Below, piece by piece: positions 25,739 to 35,156 of a DNA stretch of 64,000 nucleotides. The position numbers and the translations under genes are program-made. The stretch is from assembly GCF_014201465.1 (NCBI RefSeq), contig NZ_JACHEP010000004.1, positions 1 to 64,000 of the forward strand, in the 5' to 3' direction. The first letter of the stretch is position 1. Every line of letters begins with the position of its first letter. Below the pieces are notes generated by a model. It did no database searches. It worked only from the letters and a program-made list of their open reading frames with translations, and was not told where the DNA came from. Origin of the DNA: Anoxybacteroides tepidamans. Lineage in GTDB: Bacteria > Bacillota > Bacilli > Bacillales > Anoxybacillaceae.

Positions 25739-27157
25739 ATGAAGCTTGTAGCAATTACGTCGTGTCCGAATGGAATCGCGCATACGTATATGGCCGCGGA
25801 GAAATTGGCAAAAGCAGCAGAAAAAAAGGGACATGAAATGAAAGTAGAAACGCAAGGATCGATTGGCGTAGAAAACGAACTTACGCCGGAAGATATCGAA
25901 AATGCGGATGGTGTGATCATTGCTGCCGATAAGCAAGTAGATAAAAGCCGCTTTCATGGGAAACGTGTTCTCGAAGTATCCGTGACAGATGGGATTCGGC
26001 GTCCAGAAGAGTTGATTGCGCAGTTTGAGCGAAACGAAGTTCCAGTATATGCGGAACAAGTTGCTTCTGCTAAACTAAAAAGTATTACGGAAGTGAAAAA
26101 AGAACGAAGTCAAAAACAAAATCCGATTTACCGCAATTTGATGAATGGTGTTTCGTACATGATTCCATTCGTCGTGATCGGCGGGTTGTTGATCGCTCTT
26201 TCATTGGCGATTGGCGGTGAGCCGACCGAAAAAGGGTTGGTCATTCCACAAGGATCTATTTGGAATAATATTTTAAATGTCGGAGTCGCAAGCTTTACGT
26301 TTATGGTTCCGATTTTATCGGGGTTTATTGCGGTGAGCATTGCCGATCGTCCTGGTCTTGCGCCTGGTATGGTTGGTGGCTATATTGCGGCAAATGGAAG
26401 CTTTTACGGTAGCCAAGCAGGTGCTGGATTTATTGGTGGAATTATTGCCGGATTTTTGGCTGGTTATATTGTCAAAGCGATTAAACGTATTCGCGTCCCG
26501 CAAATGATTCAGCCGGTTATGCCGATTTTGATTATTCCGTTATGCTCATCCCTTTTAGTGGCGGCGATCTTTATTTTCGTGCTTGGTCAGCCGATTGCCG
26601 GAATTATGGAAGGGTTAACGTCATGGCTTAACGGTATGCAAGGCGCAAGTAAAGTGGTGTTGGCGATGATTTTAGGCGCGATGATTGCGTTTGATATGGG
26701 CGGTCCTGTTAATAAAGTCGCTTTTCTTTTCGGTTCAGCAATGATTGCAGAAGGACATGCCGACATTATGGGACCGATTGCGGTTGCGATTTGCATCCCG
26801 CCTCTTGGGCTAGGTCTTGCGACGTTATTAAATAAGAGCAAGTTTACAAACGAAGAACGGGAAGCCGGAAAAGCAGCGCTTGCGATGGGGCTAGTCGGAA
26901 TTACCGAAGGGGCGATTCCGTTTGCGGCGCGCGATCCGTTGCGTGTTATTCCAAGCATTATGATTGGTTCGATGGTTGGTGCGGTCATTGCGATGCTTAG
27001 TGGAGTCGCTGATCATGTGCCGCACGGAGGTCCAATTGTAGCGGTGTTCCAAGCAGTGGATAATGTTCTCATGTTTTTCGTCTCGATTATCGTTGGAATG
27101 ATTGTGACCGCTTTATTAGTAAACGTCGTGAAAAAGCCGGTAGATGTTGAAAATTAA
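25739..27157 (+). CDS. PTS fructose/mannose-family EIIBC component (ManP-like)
   Basis: This is a membrane transporter that phosphorylates its sugar during uptake. Residues 1-100 are an EIIB of the fructose family with the phospho-cysteine in TSCPNGIAHT (Cys9). From about 130 the EIIC domain has many membrane segments (YMIPFVVIGGLLIAL, GPIAVAICIPPLG). ATG 25739 is preceded by GGAGGAGGAG; the upstream open frame is not used. Length is 472 aa. The EIIA domain, fused in Bacillus subtilis ManP, is a separate gene at 29212. The neighbours manA and a ManR-type regulator make mannose the most likely substrate. A strong terminator follows at 27166. Confidence 0.88.
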   Translation: MKLVAITSCPNGIAHTYMAAEKLAKAAEKKGHEMKVETQGSIGVENELTPEDIENADGVIIAADKQVDKSRFHGKRVLEVSVTDGIRRPEELIAQFERNEVPVYAEQVASAKLKSITEVKKERSQKQNPIYRNLMNGVSYMIPFVVIGGLLIALSLAIGGEPTEKGLVIPQGSIWNNILNVGVASFTFMVPILSGFIAVSIADRPGLAPGMVGGYIAANGSFYGSQAGAGFIGGIIAGFLAGYIVKAIKRIRVPQMIQPVMPILIIPLCSSLLVAAIFIFVLGQPIAGIMEGLTSWLNGMQGASKVVLAMILGAMIAFDMGGPVNKVAFLFGSAMIAEGHADIMGPIAVAICIPPLGLGLATLLNKSKFTNEEREAGKAALAMGLVGITEGAIPFAARDPLRVIPSIMIGSMVGAVIAMLSGVADHVPHGGPIVAVFQAVDNVLMFFVSIIVGMIVTALLVNVVKKPVDVEN

Positions 27158-27165
27158 AACAAAAA

Positions 27166-27198
27166 GGGAATCTTTGGATGACAAAGATTCCTCCTTTT
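27166..27198 (+). terminator. Terminator between EIIBC and the PRD regulator
   Basis: Perfect arms GGAATCTTTG and CAAAGATTCC with loop GATGA, followed by TCCTTTTTATTT. It implies that the downstream regulator is at least partly expressed from its own promoter or by read-through. Confidence 0.85.
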
Positions 27199-27213
27199 TA
27201 TTTATGAATTTGA

Positions 27214-29193
27214 ATGATGGTGGTGACAGTAGTGCTTGTAAGGCATAAAAAAATTTTAAAAACATTATTGCACGCAGCTCATTACGTACCTGTCACTTCA
27301 CTAGCAAAAGACTTGCGATGCTCGGAAAAAACGATTCGCAACGATTTAAAAGCGCTGGATGAATGGATGCAACGATATCCATCGCTGAAGATCGAAAGAA
27401 AGCCGAGTGTCGGGGTGTTATTAAAAGGAGATGATATGAGTAAAAAACAACTTCTCCGTGATCTTTTAAACGATAGTGAAGAAGGATTGTCACATAATGA
27501 ACGCCAACTCCAGTTATTAAAATGGTTGTTGACAGCTGATAAGCCGATCACGATGCAGCAGTTGGCCGATCAATTTTATATTAGCAAGTCAACTATTCAT
27601 TATGATTTAGAAGAAATCGATGAATGGCTGCACCATTTCCATTTAAAGCTGATTCGCAAACCACATTTAGGGCTAAAAGTAGAAGGGGAAGAAAAAAATT
27701 GGCGTGCGGCATTATCGCGGTTAGTAGAATTGTTAGTTGACCGATCTCACTACATTTTGAACGAGCAGCAATTGAACATGATCGCCGATGTTTTGCAGCC
27801 TTATGAGGTGGCTTTGATTGAAAAAGAAATTCATCAAACAGAAAAATATCTCGATTTTCCGTTAACCGACCAAGCGATCATTAGTTTAACGATTCATATT
27901 GCGATTGCCGTGAAACGAATTAAAAAAGGCTACGGTATTCAAATGGATGATGGTCAGCTGAAAAAATTGCAGACAAAAAAAGAATATGAGCTGGCGGAAA
28001 AATTAGCGCGAAGGATTGAAGCGTGGCTGGCAATTAAAATTCCGAAAGCAGAAATTGGGTATATAACGTTACATTTGTTAGGCGCAAGAATTCGTTATGA
28101 TCAAATTCAAGTAAAAGAAGGAACGGAGTCGTTTTTAAACAAAGTTGATCGAGAAGCGTTAAAAGTAGCGCGATTGTTGATTGAAAACATCGCCAAAAAT
28201 ACCGATGGGCGTTTGTTGGAAGACCAAGAGCTGTTATTAGGATTAACGATTCATCTTCACTCTACATTAAATCGATTGCGTAACGGTTTTTCAGTCACCA
28301 ATCCAATGTTGCGGGAAATTAAACAAATGTATCGCTATGCATTTGAGATGGTGTTTTCGTTGATTAGGGAAATCGAAAATCAAATACGTATCACCATTCC
28401 CGAAGATGAAATGGCGTATATTGTGCTGCACATTCAAGCGGCGCTTGAGCGATTGCAGACTAAACGATATCAACGAAAACGGGCAGCGATTGTCTGCCCG
28501 ACCGGTTCAGGTACATCGCGATTAATTGAAGCGAAAATTTCGGCCGTATTTCCCGATGTAGACGTTGTCGGTGTTGCTTCTGTTTCGAAATTGAGAGAAG
28601 TAATCAAAGAAAAAAAGCCGGATCTTTTGATTAGCACGGTACCACTAGCCAAAACAGACGTCCCTGCCATTACAGTCAGTCCGTTGCTTCGTGAACATGA
28701 GCTACAGATGATAAAAGACTTTTTGTTTCATATACAGATACGGTCGGCCAAAATAGATAAACCGTATAAGACGATTAAAGAGATGATTCATAAAGACATG
28801 ATTTTTCTAGATTTACCGTCAACCGATCGTTTAAATGTCATCGGCTATTTAGCAAAAGAGCTTTACGAACGAGGTTATGTAGAACGAGAATACGAACAAA
28901 GCGCAAAAGAAAGAGAGCAAATATCATCTACTTATATTGGCGGAGGAATAGCCATTCCGCATGGAGAGGCAAGGTTTATTCGGCGGTCGGCCATCGCGGT
29001 TGCGCAGCTTCGTGTTCCGGTTGACTGGGACGGCGAAAAGGTTAATCTCGTTTTCATGCTCGCCAATCGCTTACAAGAAAACACAAAAATCAAACATTTA
29101 TTTCAAGAATTAGCGAATTTATCAGAGGATGAAGACACATTAAAAAAACTAAAAGTATCTCAAACTGTTCAAGAATTTTATCAATGTTTATAG
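27214..29193 (+). CDS. PRD-containing PTS-regulated transcriptional activator (ManR/MtlR type)
   Basis: Domain order is two N-terminal HTH regions (CSEKTIRNDLKAL, then QFYISKSTIHYDLEE), PRD1 and PRD2 (residues about 170-400, several regulatory histidines), an EIIB-like domain with VCPTGSGTS (Cys about 427) and a C-terminal EIIA domain with IAIPHGEA (His about 583). Such activators sense sugar flux by being phosphorylated by HPr and EII proteins, and drive the adjacent PTS genes. Length is 659 aa. No good ribosome site precedes ATG 27214; nearby GTG codons are possible starts. The adjacent EIIBC, EIIA and manA genes suggest that it is the ManR equivalent. Confidence 0.88.
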   Translation: MMVVTVVLVRHKKILKTLLHAAHYVPVTSLAKDLRCSEKTIRNDLKALDEWMQRYPSLKIERKPSVGVLLKGDDMSKKQLLRDLLNDSEEGLSHNERQLQLLKWLLTADKPITMQQLADQFYISKSTIHYDLEEIDEWLHHFHLKLIRKPHLGLKVEGEEKNWRAALSRLVELLVDRSHYILNEQQLNMIADVLQPYEVALIEKEIHQTEKYLDFPLTDQAIISLTIHIAIAVKRIKKGYGIQMDDGQLKKLQTKKEYELAEKLARRIEAWLAIKIPKAEIGYITLHLLGARIRYDQIQVKEGTESFLNKVDREALKVARLLIENIAKNTDGRLLEDQELLLGLTIHLHSTLNRLRNGFSVTNPMLREIKQMYRYAFEMVFSLIREIENQIRITIPEDEMAYIVLHIQAALERLQTKRYQRKRAAIVCPTGSGTSRLIEAKISAVFPDVDVVGVASVSKLREVIKEKKPDLLISTVPLAKTDVPAITVSPLLREHELQMIKDFLFHIQIRSAKIDKPYKTIKEMIHKDMIFLDLPSTDRLNVIGYLAKELYERGYVEREYEQSAKEREQISSTYIGGGIAIPHGEARFIRRSAIAVAQLRVPVDWDGEKVNLVFMLANRLQENTKIKHLFQELANLSEDEDTLKKLKVSQTVQEFYQCL

Positions 29194-29211
29194 AAAGGGA
29201 GTCGGATATCA

Positions 29212-29667
29212 ATGAAATTGACGCAACTTATAACGAGAGAATTAATCAATTTGAACTTAGAAGGTTCTACGAAAGATGAAATCATGGAAGAAATGGTTAA
29301 CATGATCGATCGTGCCGGAGCTTTAAACGATAAAGAAAAATATAAAGAATCTTTATACAAACGGGAAATGGAAGGAAGTACAGGAATTGGTTTTGGCATT
29401 GCGATTCCGCATGGAAAAAGCGAGTCAGTTAAGAAAACAAGCGTCGCGTTTGGATTAAAAAGAAGTGGGGTAGATTGGGACAGTCTTGATGGCGAAAAGG
29501 CAAAGCTTATTTTTATGATTGCGGTACCAACGGAGCACGCTGGAAATGAACATTTAAAAATTTTGCAACTTTTATCGCGAAAATTGATGGATGATGAGTT
29601 TAGAGAACAACTGTTAGCTGCCACAAACGTGGAAGATGTTGTACAATTATTTGAACAAATGGTGTAA
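29212..29667 (+). CDS. PTS fructose/mannose-family EIIA component
   Basis: This is a cytoplasmic phosphocarrier that passes phosphate from HPr to the EIIB domain of the transporter at 25739. The active histidine is His67 in IAIPHGKS, and the C-terminal half has the family IFMIAVPTE segment. Length 151 aa is typical for a free-standing EIIA. ATG 29212 follows AAAGGGAG, 19 bases after the regulator's stop, so the two are co-transcribed. Splitting EIIA from EIIBC and placing it after the regulator is a variation on the single-chain ManP of B. subtilis. Confidence 0.92.
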   Translation: MKLTQLITRELINLNLEGSTKDEIMEEMVNMIDRAGALNDKEKYKESLYKREMEGSTGIGFGIAIPHGKSESVKKTSVAFGLKRSGVDWDSLDGEKAKLIFMIAVPTEHAGNEHLKILQLLSRKLMDDEFREQLLAATNVEDVVQLFEQMV

Positions 29668-29694
29668 ATCTTAAAGGAACAGGAGGCACACGCA

Positions 29695-30645
29695 ATGAAC
29701 CGTGAACCACTTTTTCTCGAGCCAGTTTTTCAAGAACGCATTTGGGGTGGGACGAGACTGGCTGAGCAGTTCGGCTACCGCATTCCGTCTGAACGAACAG
29801 GGGAATGTTGGGCGATTTCGGCCCATCCAAACGGACAAACGACCGTAAAAAACGGGCCGTTTCAAGGAAAGATGTTAGGAGAACTATGGGACGAGCATCG
29901 AGAATTATTCGGTCATTTTCCGTCCGACCGCTTTCCGCTTTTGACGAAAATTTTAGATGCCAATGACGATTTATCGGTGCAAGTGCACCCGGATGATGAA
30001 TATGCTCGCACATATGAAAATGGTGAGTTAGGTAAGACAGAATGTTGGTATGTTATTGATTGCGAAGAGGATGCGGAAATTGTTTTTGGTCATCATGCTC
30101 GTACAAAAAAAGAATTGGTTGAAATGATCGAAAACGGCCAGTGGGATAAGCTGTTGTGTCGCGTCAAAGTAAAGCCCGGTGACTTTTTTTATGTCCCGAG
30201 CGGTACGATTCATGCGTTATGTTCCGGTTTGTTAATCCTTGAAACACAGCAAAGCTCTGATACGACGTATCGTGTGTATGACTACGACCGTCGTGATCAA
30301 GAGGGAAGGCTGCGCGAGTTGCATTTAGACAAAGCCATTGATGTCACGACCGTGCCGCATGTGCAAGAAAAAGTCGAGTCAGCGGTGGTGCAAATGGCCA
30401 ATGCAACGATTACAATGTTTATTGAAAGCGAGTATTTCACTGTGTATCGTTGGGATGTCCATGACCAGCTTGAACTGGAACAAGATAAACCGTTTATGCT
30501 TGTGAGTGTCATTGCAGGAGAAGGAACGATCGCGACGGAAGAAGGGGAATGGGAGATTTGGAAGGGGAACCATTTCATTCTTCCTTATCAATTTGGAACG
30601 TTTCAAGTGAAAGGAAATGTGCAAATGATCGTGTCACATCCATAG
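29695..30645 (+). CDS. manA: Mannose-6-phosphate isomerase, class I
   Basis: It interconverts mannose-6-phosphate and fructose-6-phosphate, feeding mannose into glycolysis. Zinc-site and active-site motifs are visible: VQVHPDDEYA (residues about 97-106) and YVPSGTIHAL near 165. Length 316 aa matches Bacillus ManA. ATG 29695 follows CAGGAGG, 28 bases after EIIA, as last gene of the mannose operon. Two decayed copies of the same gene exist in the window at 4691 and about 34815, so manA has been duplicated and lost repeatedly here. Confidence 0.95.
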   Translation: MNREPLFLEPVFQERIWGGTRLAEQFGYRIPSERTGECWAISAHPNGQTTVKNGPFQGKMLGELWDEHRELFGHFPSDRFPLLTKILDANDDLSVQVHPDDEYARTYENGELGKTECWYVIDCEEDAEIVFGHHARTKKELVEMIENGQWDKLLCRVKVKPGDFFYVPSGTIHALCSGLLILETQQSSDTTYRVYDYDRRDQEGRLRELHLDKAIDVTTVPHVQEKVESAVVQMANATITMFIESEYFTVYRWDVHDQLELEQDKPFMLVSVIAGEGTIATEEGEWEIWKGNHFILPYQFGTFQVKGNVQMIVSHP

Positions 30646-30693
30646 ACAACAAAGGAGAGAACATGGCAGCGTGCACTCCACACACCCCGATAA

Positions 30694-30728
30694 AAAGAGC
30701 CGCTTCGCTTGTTGCGGCTCTTTGTTGT
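30694..30728 (+). terminator. Terminator of the mannose operon
   Basis: Arms AAAGAGCCGC and GCGGCTCTTT around a 10-nt loop, followed by GTTGTG. It also faces the convergent Rpn relic on the minus strand. Confidence 0.8.
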
Positions 30729-30754
30729 GCAGGCAGTATGTTGCGGTTGCGGGC

Positions 30755-31405
30755 TTATTTGTCCATTTCTTTCGCCAAGTCTGCCACTTCGGCGATGGTG
30801 AGTCCTGTTCGCTTCGTTACCTCCTGAATCGGTAGGACATTTAATAAATTTTTCGCGATTTCGATCGTTTTTTCAATCATCGTTTGTCGATCGAAGCGGC
30901 TATGCATAAGCGGGACGAGAATGAGCTTCATCGTTTCTTCGGCGGTTAACGGTTCGTTGTGGCGAATTTTTTCTTCGCATGTATGGAAAATCGCATCTCC
31001 GTTGTATTCACAAAGCAAGACGGCTTGCGAAGAAATGAGCACATCCCCGGCATGCAACTGTTCGTGGGCGCTTGTGTAAATGACAACGATGTGAGTCGGC
31101 TTGATTTGTTTTTGCTATTTATGTATGTGTGCAAAATTCGGTAAGCATAATCGAGGTACTTTAAATGATTGGCAATAAATCGTTGGTTGCTTTCGTATTA
31201 TAGAGGAGGATCAGAATCGTCTTCGAGAAGAAACAACGTGTCCGAACGTTTTTCATCGGCTCGTACAGACGGAAATTCATTCGGTAAAAGCGCTTTAATT
31301 CTAGGCAGTCCATGCAGCCCGTACACATCAAGCGCCTAGTTTTCGTACCACTCGCTTAACGACTTAAACAAAATGTCTTTCGCGTGATACGATATCCCAC
31401 GCATC
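30755..31405 (-). pseudogene. Rpn/YhgA-like PD-(D/E)XK nuclease gene, frameshifted relic
   Basis: Read on the minus strand, segments in different frames join into one protein: an N-terminal DILFKSLSEWYEN followed by a stop, ALDVYGLHGLPRIKALLPNE, RSDTLFLLEDDS, YESNQRFIANHLKYLDYAYRI, and a last open stretch (30755-31057) with HAGDVLISSQAVLL and a helical tail. This matches the recombination-promoting nuclease/putative transposase family in order and overall length. At least two in-frame stops and one or more frameshifts break it. The family spreads as single genes, and this copy is dead. Confidence 0.7.
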
Positions 31406-31734
31406 ATTTTTCAGCCCTAACTTGTTTTTACGATTACTATACTTTTCGGCTTAGTTCCTGCCACACTCAATCAAAGCTGAAGAGAACTAGCGCAAGTTTT
31501 GTCATTATTAGAAAATTCATTCTTTTCATTGACTTTCCCTTTTTCTCCTGTTTTAATGAAAATGTTATCGTGATTTCCTTCTACATTTTCCCCGAAAGGA
31601 TGACTTCTGTTATGAAGGAATATTTGAAAATGAGTTTGCTGTAATAGTTGGCGGTTACTTTCTACATTAAGCAGCTAGGGAAATGAGGAGCTTCTGTACA
31701 TCGTCAAGTGGTAGTACCATAGGGGGGAGATTGG

Positions 31735-32382
31735 ATGGATTCGTTCACTGTTTCTTCGATCGCAAAAGTGATGAGCGAACTATTTCCGATGGAAGCGTCT
31801 TTTGTCATTTCAGACGATCAGCGCTACATTTATTATCAGCCAAGCAAACATATCGATTTAAAAATTCGCCCTGGAGATAAAATCAAGCCTGAGTCAGTGA
31901 CGTATAAAGCGTTGTCTATTCAACGGAAAATCGCGGAACAAAAAGATAGCCGTGTGTTCGGAGTACCTTATTTTGGAATATCGGTTCCCATTTTAGATGG
32001 TGGTGCATCTAAAGGATGTGTGACGGCCGTATTGCCGCGAAAACCGGCATTTACTATGTCTTGTTTAACTATTCGAACGCTAGACCGCTGGGTTCCTATT
32101 TCTTTCGAAAGCATTGTCTACTTAGAAGCCCGGAATCGAAAAACGTTTGTGAAAGCGATTGGTGCGGAAGGCTATCATAAATATAATTTAACCGAACTAG
32201 AATTTTCGCTTCCGAATGATCAGCTTATTCGCTGCCATCGGTCGTATATCGTGAACATTCGTTACATCGCAGAAATTCATCCCGATTCGCATTCAACGTT
32301 TTTATTGATTATGAAAGACGGCTCAAAAGTGCCGGTTAGCCAAACATATGCCAGCTATTTTCGTAAAATTCTTTGTTTTTAG
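31735..32382 (+). CDS. LytTR DNA-binding regulator with N-terminal sensor domain
   Basis: The C-terminal 100 residues form a LytTR DNA-binding domain (ISFESIVYLEARNRKTFV, then RCHRSYIVN). The N-terminal 110 residues look like a small-molecule sensor fold (GVPYFGISVPILDGG) and not a phospho-acceptor receiver, so the protein probably responds directly to a ligand. ATG 31735 follows GGGGGAGA. Length is 215 aa. It lies 205 bases before, and in the same direction as, the CoA-transferase gene, with a hairpin between, so it probably controls that gene. The ligand (perhaps acetate or an acyl-CoA) is unknown. Bases 31406-31720 hold no other gene that I can see. Confidence 0.82.
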   Translation: MDSFTVSSIAKVMSELFPMEASFVISDDQRYIYYQPSKHIDLKIRPGDKIKPESVTYKALSIQRKIAEQKDSRVFGVPYFGISVPILDGGASKGCVTAVLPRKPAFTMSCLTIRTLDRWVPISFESIVYLEARNRKTFVKAIGAEGYHKYNLTELEFSLPNDQLIRCHRSYIVNIRYIAEIHPDSHSTFLLIMKDGSKVPVSQTYASYFRKILCF

Positions 32383-32423
32383 TAATAAACTACCCATGAT
32401 TAAGCCTTTGCCGAACATAGTCG

Positions 32424-32475
32424 CAGAAAGCCTACGGCGGAAAGCTGTTAGGCGGAATGCGGCTTTTTCTGTTTT
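32424..32475 (+). terminator. Probable terminator after the LytTR gene
   Basis: CAGAAAGCC at 32424-32432 pairs with GGCTTTTTCTG at 32461-32471 around a long structured loop, followed by TTTTATG. A TATAAT at 32553-32558 may belong to the CoA-transferase promoter. Confidence 0.5.
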
Positions 32476-32587
32476 ATGTATTGAAAATGCTTCTTCAGTC
32501 ATAAAGAAAGCCCTTTTACTCCATTTTGAATGATTTTTGTTAGTTGTGTCGTTATAATATTAAAAAAATCAGAGGGGTGAGGTTATA

Positions 32588-34108
32588 TTGGATCTACAGC
32601 TTTTAGAACTCATTGACAATCCTCGTTTGCGAGATCGGGTTGTCACAGCGGAAACCGCTGCCTCGTGGATTAAAGACGGGATGACGCTTGGGCTGAGTGG
32701 GTTTACTCGTGCTGGGGACGCAAAAGCCGTTCCTTTTGCGTTGATTGAAAAAGCAAAACGCCAACCTTTCAAAGTCAACGTATATACAGGCGCGTCATTA
32801 GGTTCAGATATCGATAAGTTAATGGCAGAGGCAGGCATGATCAACAAGCGCCTTCCGTTTCAAGCTGATTCCGTCATGCGCAAAAAAATTAATGCGGGAG
32901 AAATGTTGTTTGTGGATCAACATTTATCGCATACAGCGGAATTCGTCCGTTCAGACGTGTTAAATCCTATCGATTTCGCGATTGTGGAAGCGGTTGCAAT
33001 AACAGAAGACGGCATGATAATTCCTTCTACTTCTGTCGGCAATTCACCGATTTTTGTCGAAAAAGCTCGGCACGTGATTGTCGAATTGAACGTAGCCCAG
33101 CCGAGGGCGTTGCAAGGGCTTCACGATATTTATGAGGTGGGCAAACAAGGGGAACGAAACCCGATTCCTTTGACGAAAGTAGATGATCGGATCGGGACGG
33201 TAGGCATTCCGGTGGATGAAGATAAAATCATTGGAATTGTTTTAACAAACTATTCGGATTCACCGTCTACGATTGTCCCTCCGGATGCGGAAACAGATGC
33301 GATTGCGAATCATTTAATCGCTTTCCTGCGAAACGAAGTGGCTGCTGGGCGGCTTTCTGAACGGTTAGCGCCAATTCAAGCCGGCATCGGTTCGGTTGCG
33401 AATGCGGTTCTTTACGGCCTATTAGATTCTGAATTTTCCGATTTAGAAGTATATTCAGAAGTTCTTCAAGACGCGATGTTTGATTTGATCGATGCCGGGA
33501 AAGTCCGGTTCGCGTCTGGGTGTTCCATTACATTGTCGCAACATAAAATGGAGCAAGTGTACGCTAATTTAGATGCTTATCGAGGCAAGCTGGTCCTTCG
33601 ACCGCAAGAAATTTCCAATCATCCGGAAATTATTCGCCGTCTTGGCCTCATTTCGATTAACACGGCTTTAGAAGCAGATATATACGGAAATGTGAATTCT
33701 ACGCATGTCCGTGGGACAAACATGATGAACGGCATTGGTGGTTCGGGAGATTTTGCCCGCAATGCGCGTCTTACGATTTTTGTCACGAAATCGATTGCGA
33801 AAAACGGAGCGATTTCCAGCATCGTTCCATTTGTATCACATGTAGACCATACGGAGCATGATGTAGATGTGATCATTACCGAGTATGGTTATGCTGATTT
33901 GCGCGGATTAGCGCCGATCGAGCGAGCTCCTCTCATTATCGACAACTGTGCACATCCGGATTACCGGCCGCAGCTCTATGCTTATTTTCAGGAAGCGCTA
34001 AAGCGTAAAGGGCAGACACCGCACGTTCTTGAGAAAGCGTTCTCATGGTATGCCAATTATGAAAAATACGGAACAATGTTGCAACTTAGCTATCAACCGC
34101 AGGCGTAA
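32588..34108 (+). CDS. Acetyl-CoA hydrolase/succinyl-CoA:acetate CoA-transferase family protein
   Basis: Enzymes of this family (Cat1, AarC, Ach1) move CoA between succinate and acetate or related acids through a glutamyl-CoA intermediate. The expected active glutamate is in VYSEVLQD near residue 291, and the CoA-site motif GIGGSGDFARNA is near 385. Length 506 aa is typical. The start is TTG 32588 behind GAGGGGTGAGG. The preceding LytTR regulator likely controls it. A role in acetate overflow or re-use is inferred from the family; hydrolase against transferase cannot be decided from sequence alone. Confidence 0.9.
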   Translation: MDLQLLELIDNPRLRDRVVTAETAASWIKDGMTLGLSGFTRAGDAKAVPFALIEKAKRQPFKVNVYTGASLGSDIDKLMAEAGMINKRLPFQADSVMRKKINAGEMLFVDQHLSHTAEFVRSDVLNPIDFAIVEAVAITEDGMIIPSTSVGNSPIFVEKARHVIVELNVAQPRALQGLHDIYEVGKQGERNPIPLTKVDDRIGTVGIPVDEDKIIGIVLTNYSDSPSTIVPPDAETDAIANHLIAFLRNEVAAGRLSERLAPIQAGIGSVANAVLYGLLDSEFSDLEVYSEVLQDAMFDLIDAGKVRFASGCSITLSQHKMEQVYANLDAYRGKLVLRPQEISNHPEIIRRLGLISINTALEADIYGNVNSTHVRGTNMMNGIGGSGDFARNARLTIFVTKSIAKNGAISSIVPFVSHVDHTEHDVDVIITEYGYADLRGLAPIERAPLIIDNCAHPDYRPQLYAYFQEALKRKGQTPHVLEKAFSWYANYEKYGTMLQLSYQPQA

Positions 34109-34122
34109 GAATGGTATGAACC

Positions 34123-34155
34123 GGAGGCGTCTAATAAAAGCGCTTCCTTTATTGA
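34123..34155 (+). terminator. Probable terminator after the CoA-transferase
   Basis: GGAGGCG pairs with CGCTTCC (one G-T) around an 11-nt loop and is followed by TTTATT. Bases 34160-34400 contain no gene that I can support. Confidence 0.55.
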
Positions 34156-34400
34156 TGAGCAAAGACGAAAGCAGAACTGCAGCGGCTTACTTTAGGACAT
34201 TTTTCTTCCCAATCCGGTGACCATTATTTATGCACGGAGCTCACTGCGAAACAAGGTTAACTGTTTGCGGCTGCAGGAGTAAGTTCTCCCACGAGAGGAT
34301 CTTAGACATTCATCCTCGCTCCTAGATACATGCCCGAAGTATGTTCGATCGCTTCTCCACCCTTATATATCAAGGCTCGAGGAGCGATTTGTTTATCTAT

Positions 34401-34642
34401 ATAAATGCAATTTGGAACTTTAACGTTTTCGCCTTTTATGGAGTAATCGGTATGTTTCGACTGTCGGGTGACCGAACAACACCGCTTCCAGACAAATGAA
34501 TTTGTCTGTGAAGCGGTGTTGTTCGGTCCTCTGTCACGCGAAGGCGTGACGAAGGCAAGTCACAGACTTGCCTCCGACAGTCGAAAAAATAGGGAGTCTA
34601 CTTTTTCGTCCGCCATAAGTTAAACTTCCCAGTTGTATTTAT
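34401..34642. repeat. MITE-A, full-length copy 1
   Basis: About 242 bp with long imperfect terminal inverted repeats (ATAAATGCAATTTGGAAC at the left, CCCAGTTGTATTTAT at the right, both running inward to a TTTCGACTG/CAGTCGAAA pair). Nested hairpins lie inside: arms ACCGCTTCCAGACAAATG and its mate, GCGAAGGCGTGACG, and AGGCAAGTCACAGACTTGCCT. The same element lies in the opposite orientation at 43033-43266. It has no credible coding capacity. Confidence 0.8.
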
Positions 34643-34814
34643 ATAGTAAGTGCCGAATTCGTGTTAGACAATAATGGGCAATATCCCCAAGTCATATGCT
34701 ACTGGAGTTCATTTGCATACATAAGGAGAGAAAACTGCAATGACTCCCGCACAACTCCGCCAAATCCCCGCCTATGCTTATCAACAAAGCCACTCTTCTC
34801 ATCTACCCGCGATT

Positions 34815-35035
34815 TTGTAAAAGAGATCGAGCTGTCAGTGAACACCGATTGTTTCCTGTTGGCCAGCGTTCTTTCCGGAGCAAAGGTGCTTTGCATGAAA
34901 CAGGCGTCGTATCCGCTGTATAAAGGCGACCATATTTCATCATCTCTTATCCATTTGAACGCTTTACGGTCAAAGGAACGCTGCAAATGATCGTTTCTTC
35001 TCCGGTGTGGCTTAAAAAAAGTAGACATGGGGAAC
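34815..35035 (+). pseudogene. manA/gmuF C-terminal fragment
   Basis: In one frame EIELSVNTDCFLLASVLSGA and LYKGDHI are read, and after a frameshift FTVKGTLQMIVSSP. Together these parallel the last 60 residues of the intact manA (DKPFMLVSVIAGEG, IWKGNHF, FQVKGNVQMIVSHP). The rest of the gene is missing. In B. subtilis the glucomannan operon contains a manA paralogue (gmuF), so this may be its relic beside the gmu-like operon. A 27-codon frame at 34739 with an AAGGAG site is probably unrelated debris. Confidence 0.65.
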
Positions 35036-35125
35036 GATAACGAAAAAGCCGATTGCTTTTAAAAGCAGTAGGTTTTTTTGTTACTCGTTATTTAAAATTT
35101 GTAAATATTTTTTAAAATAAATGTA

Positions 35126-35153
35126 TAGACATTTAATTAAAAAGATATATAAT
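35126..35153 (+). promoter_or_regulatory. Promoter of the gmu-like operon
   Basis: TAGACA at 35126-35131 and TATAAT at 35148-35153 with a 16-bp spacer form a good sigma-A promoter 45 bases before the first gene. It is followed at once by a cre site. Confidence 0.7.
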
Positions 35154-35156
35154 TAT

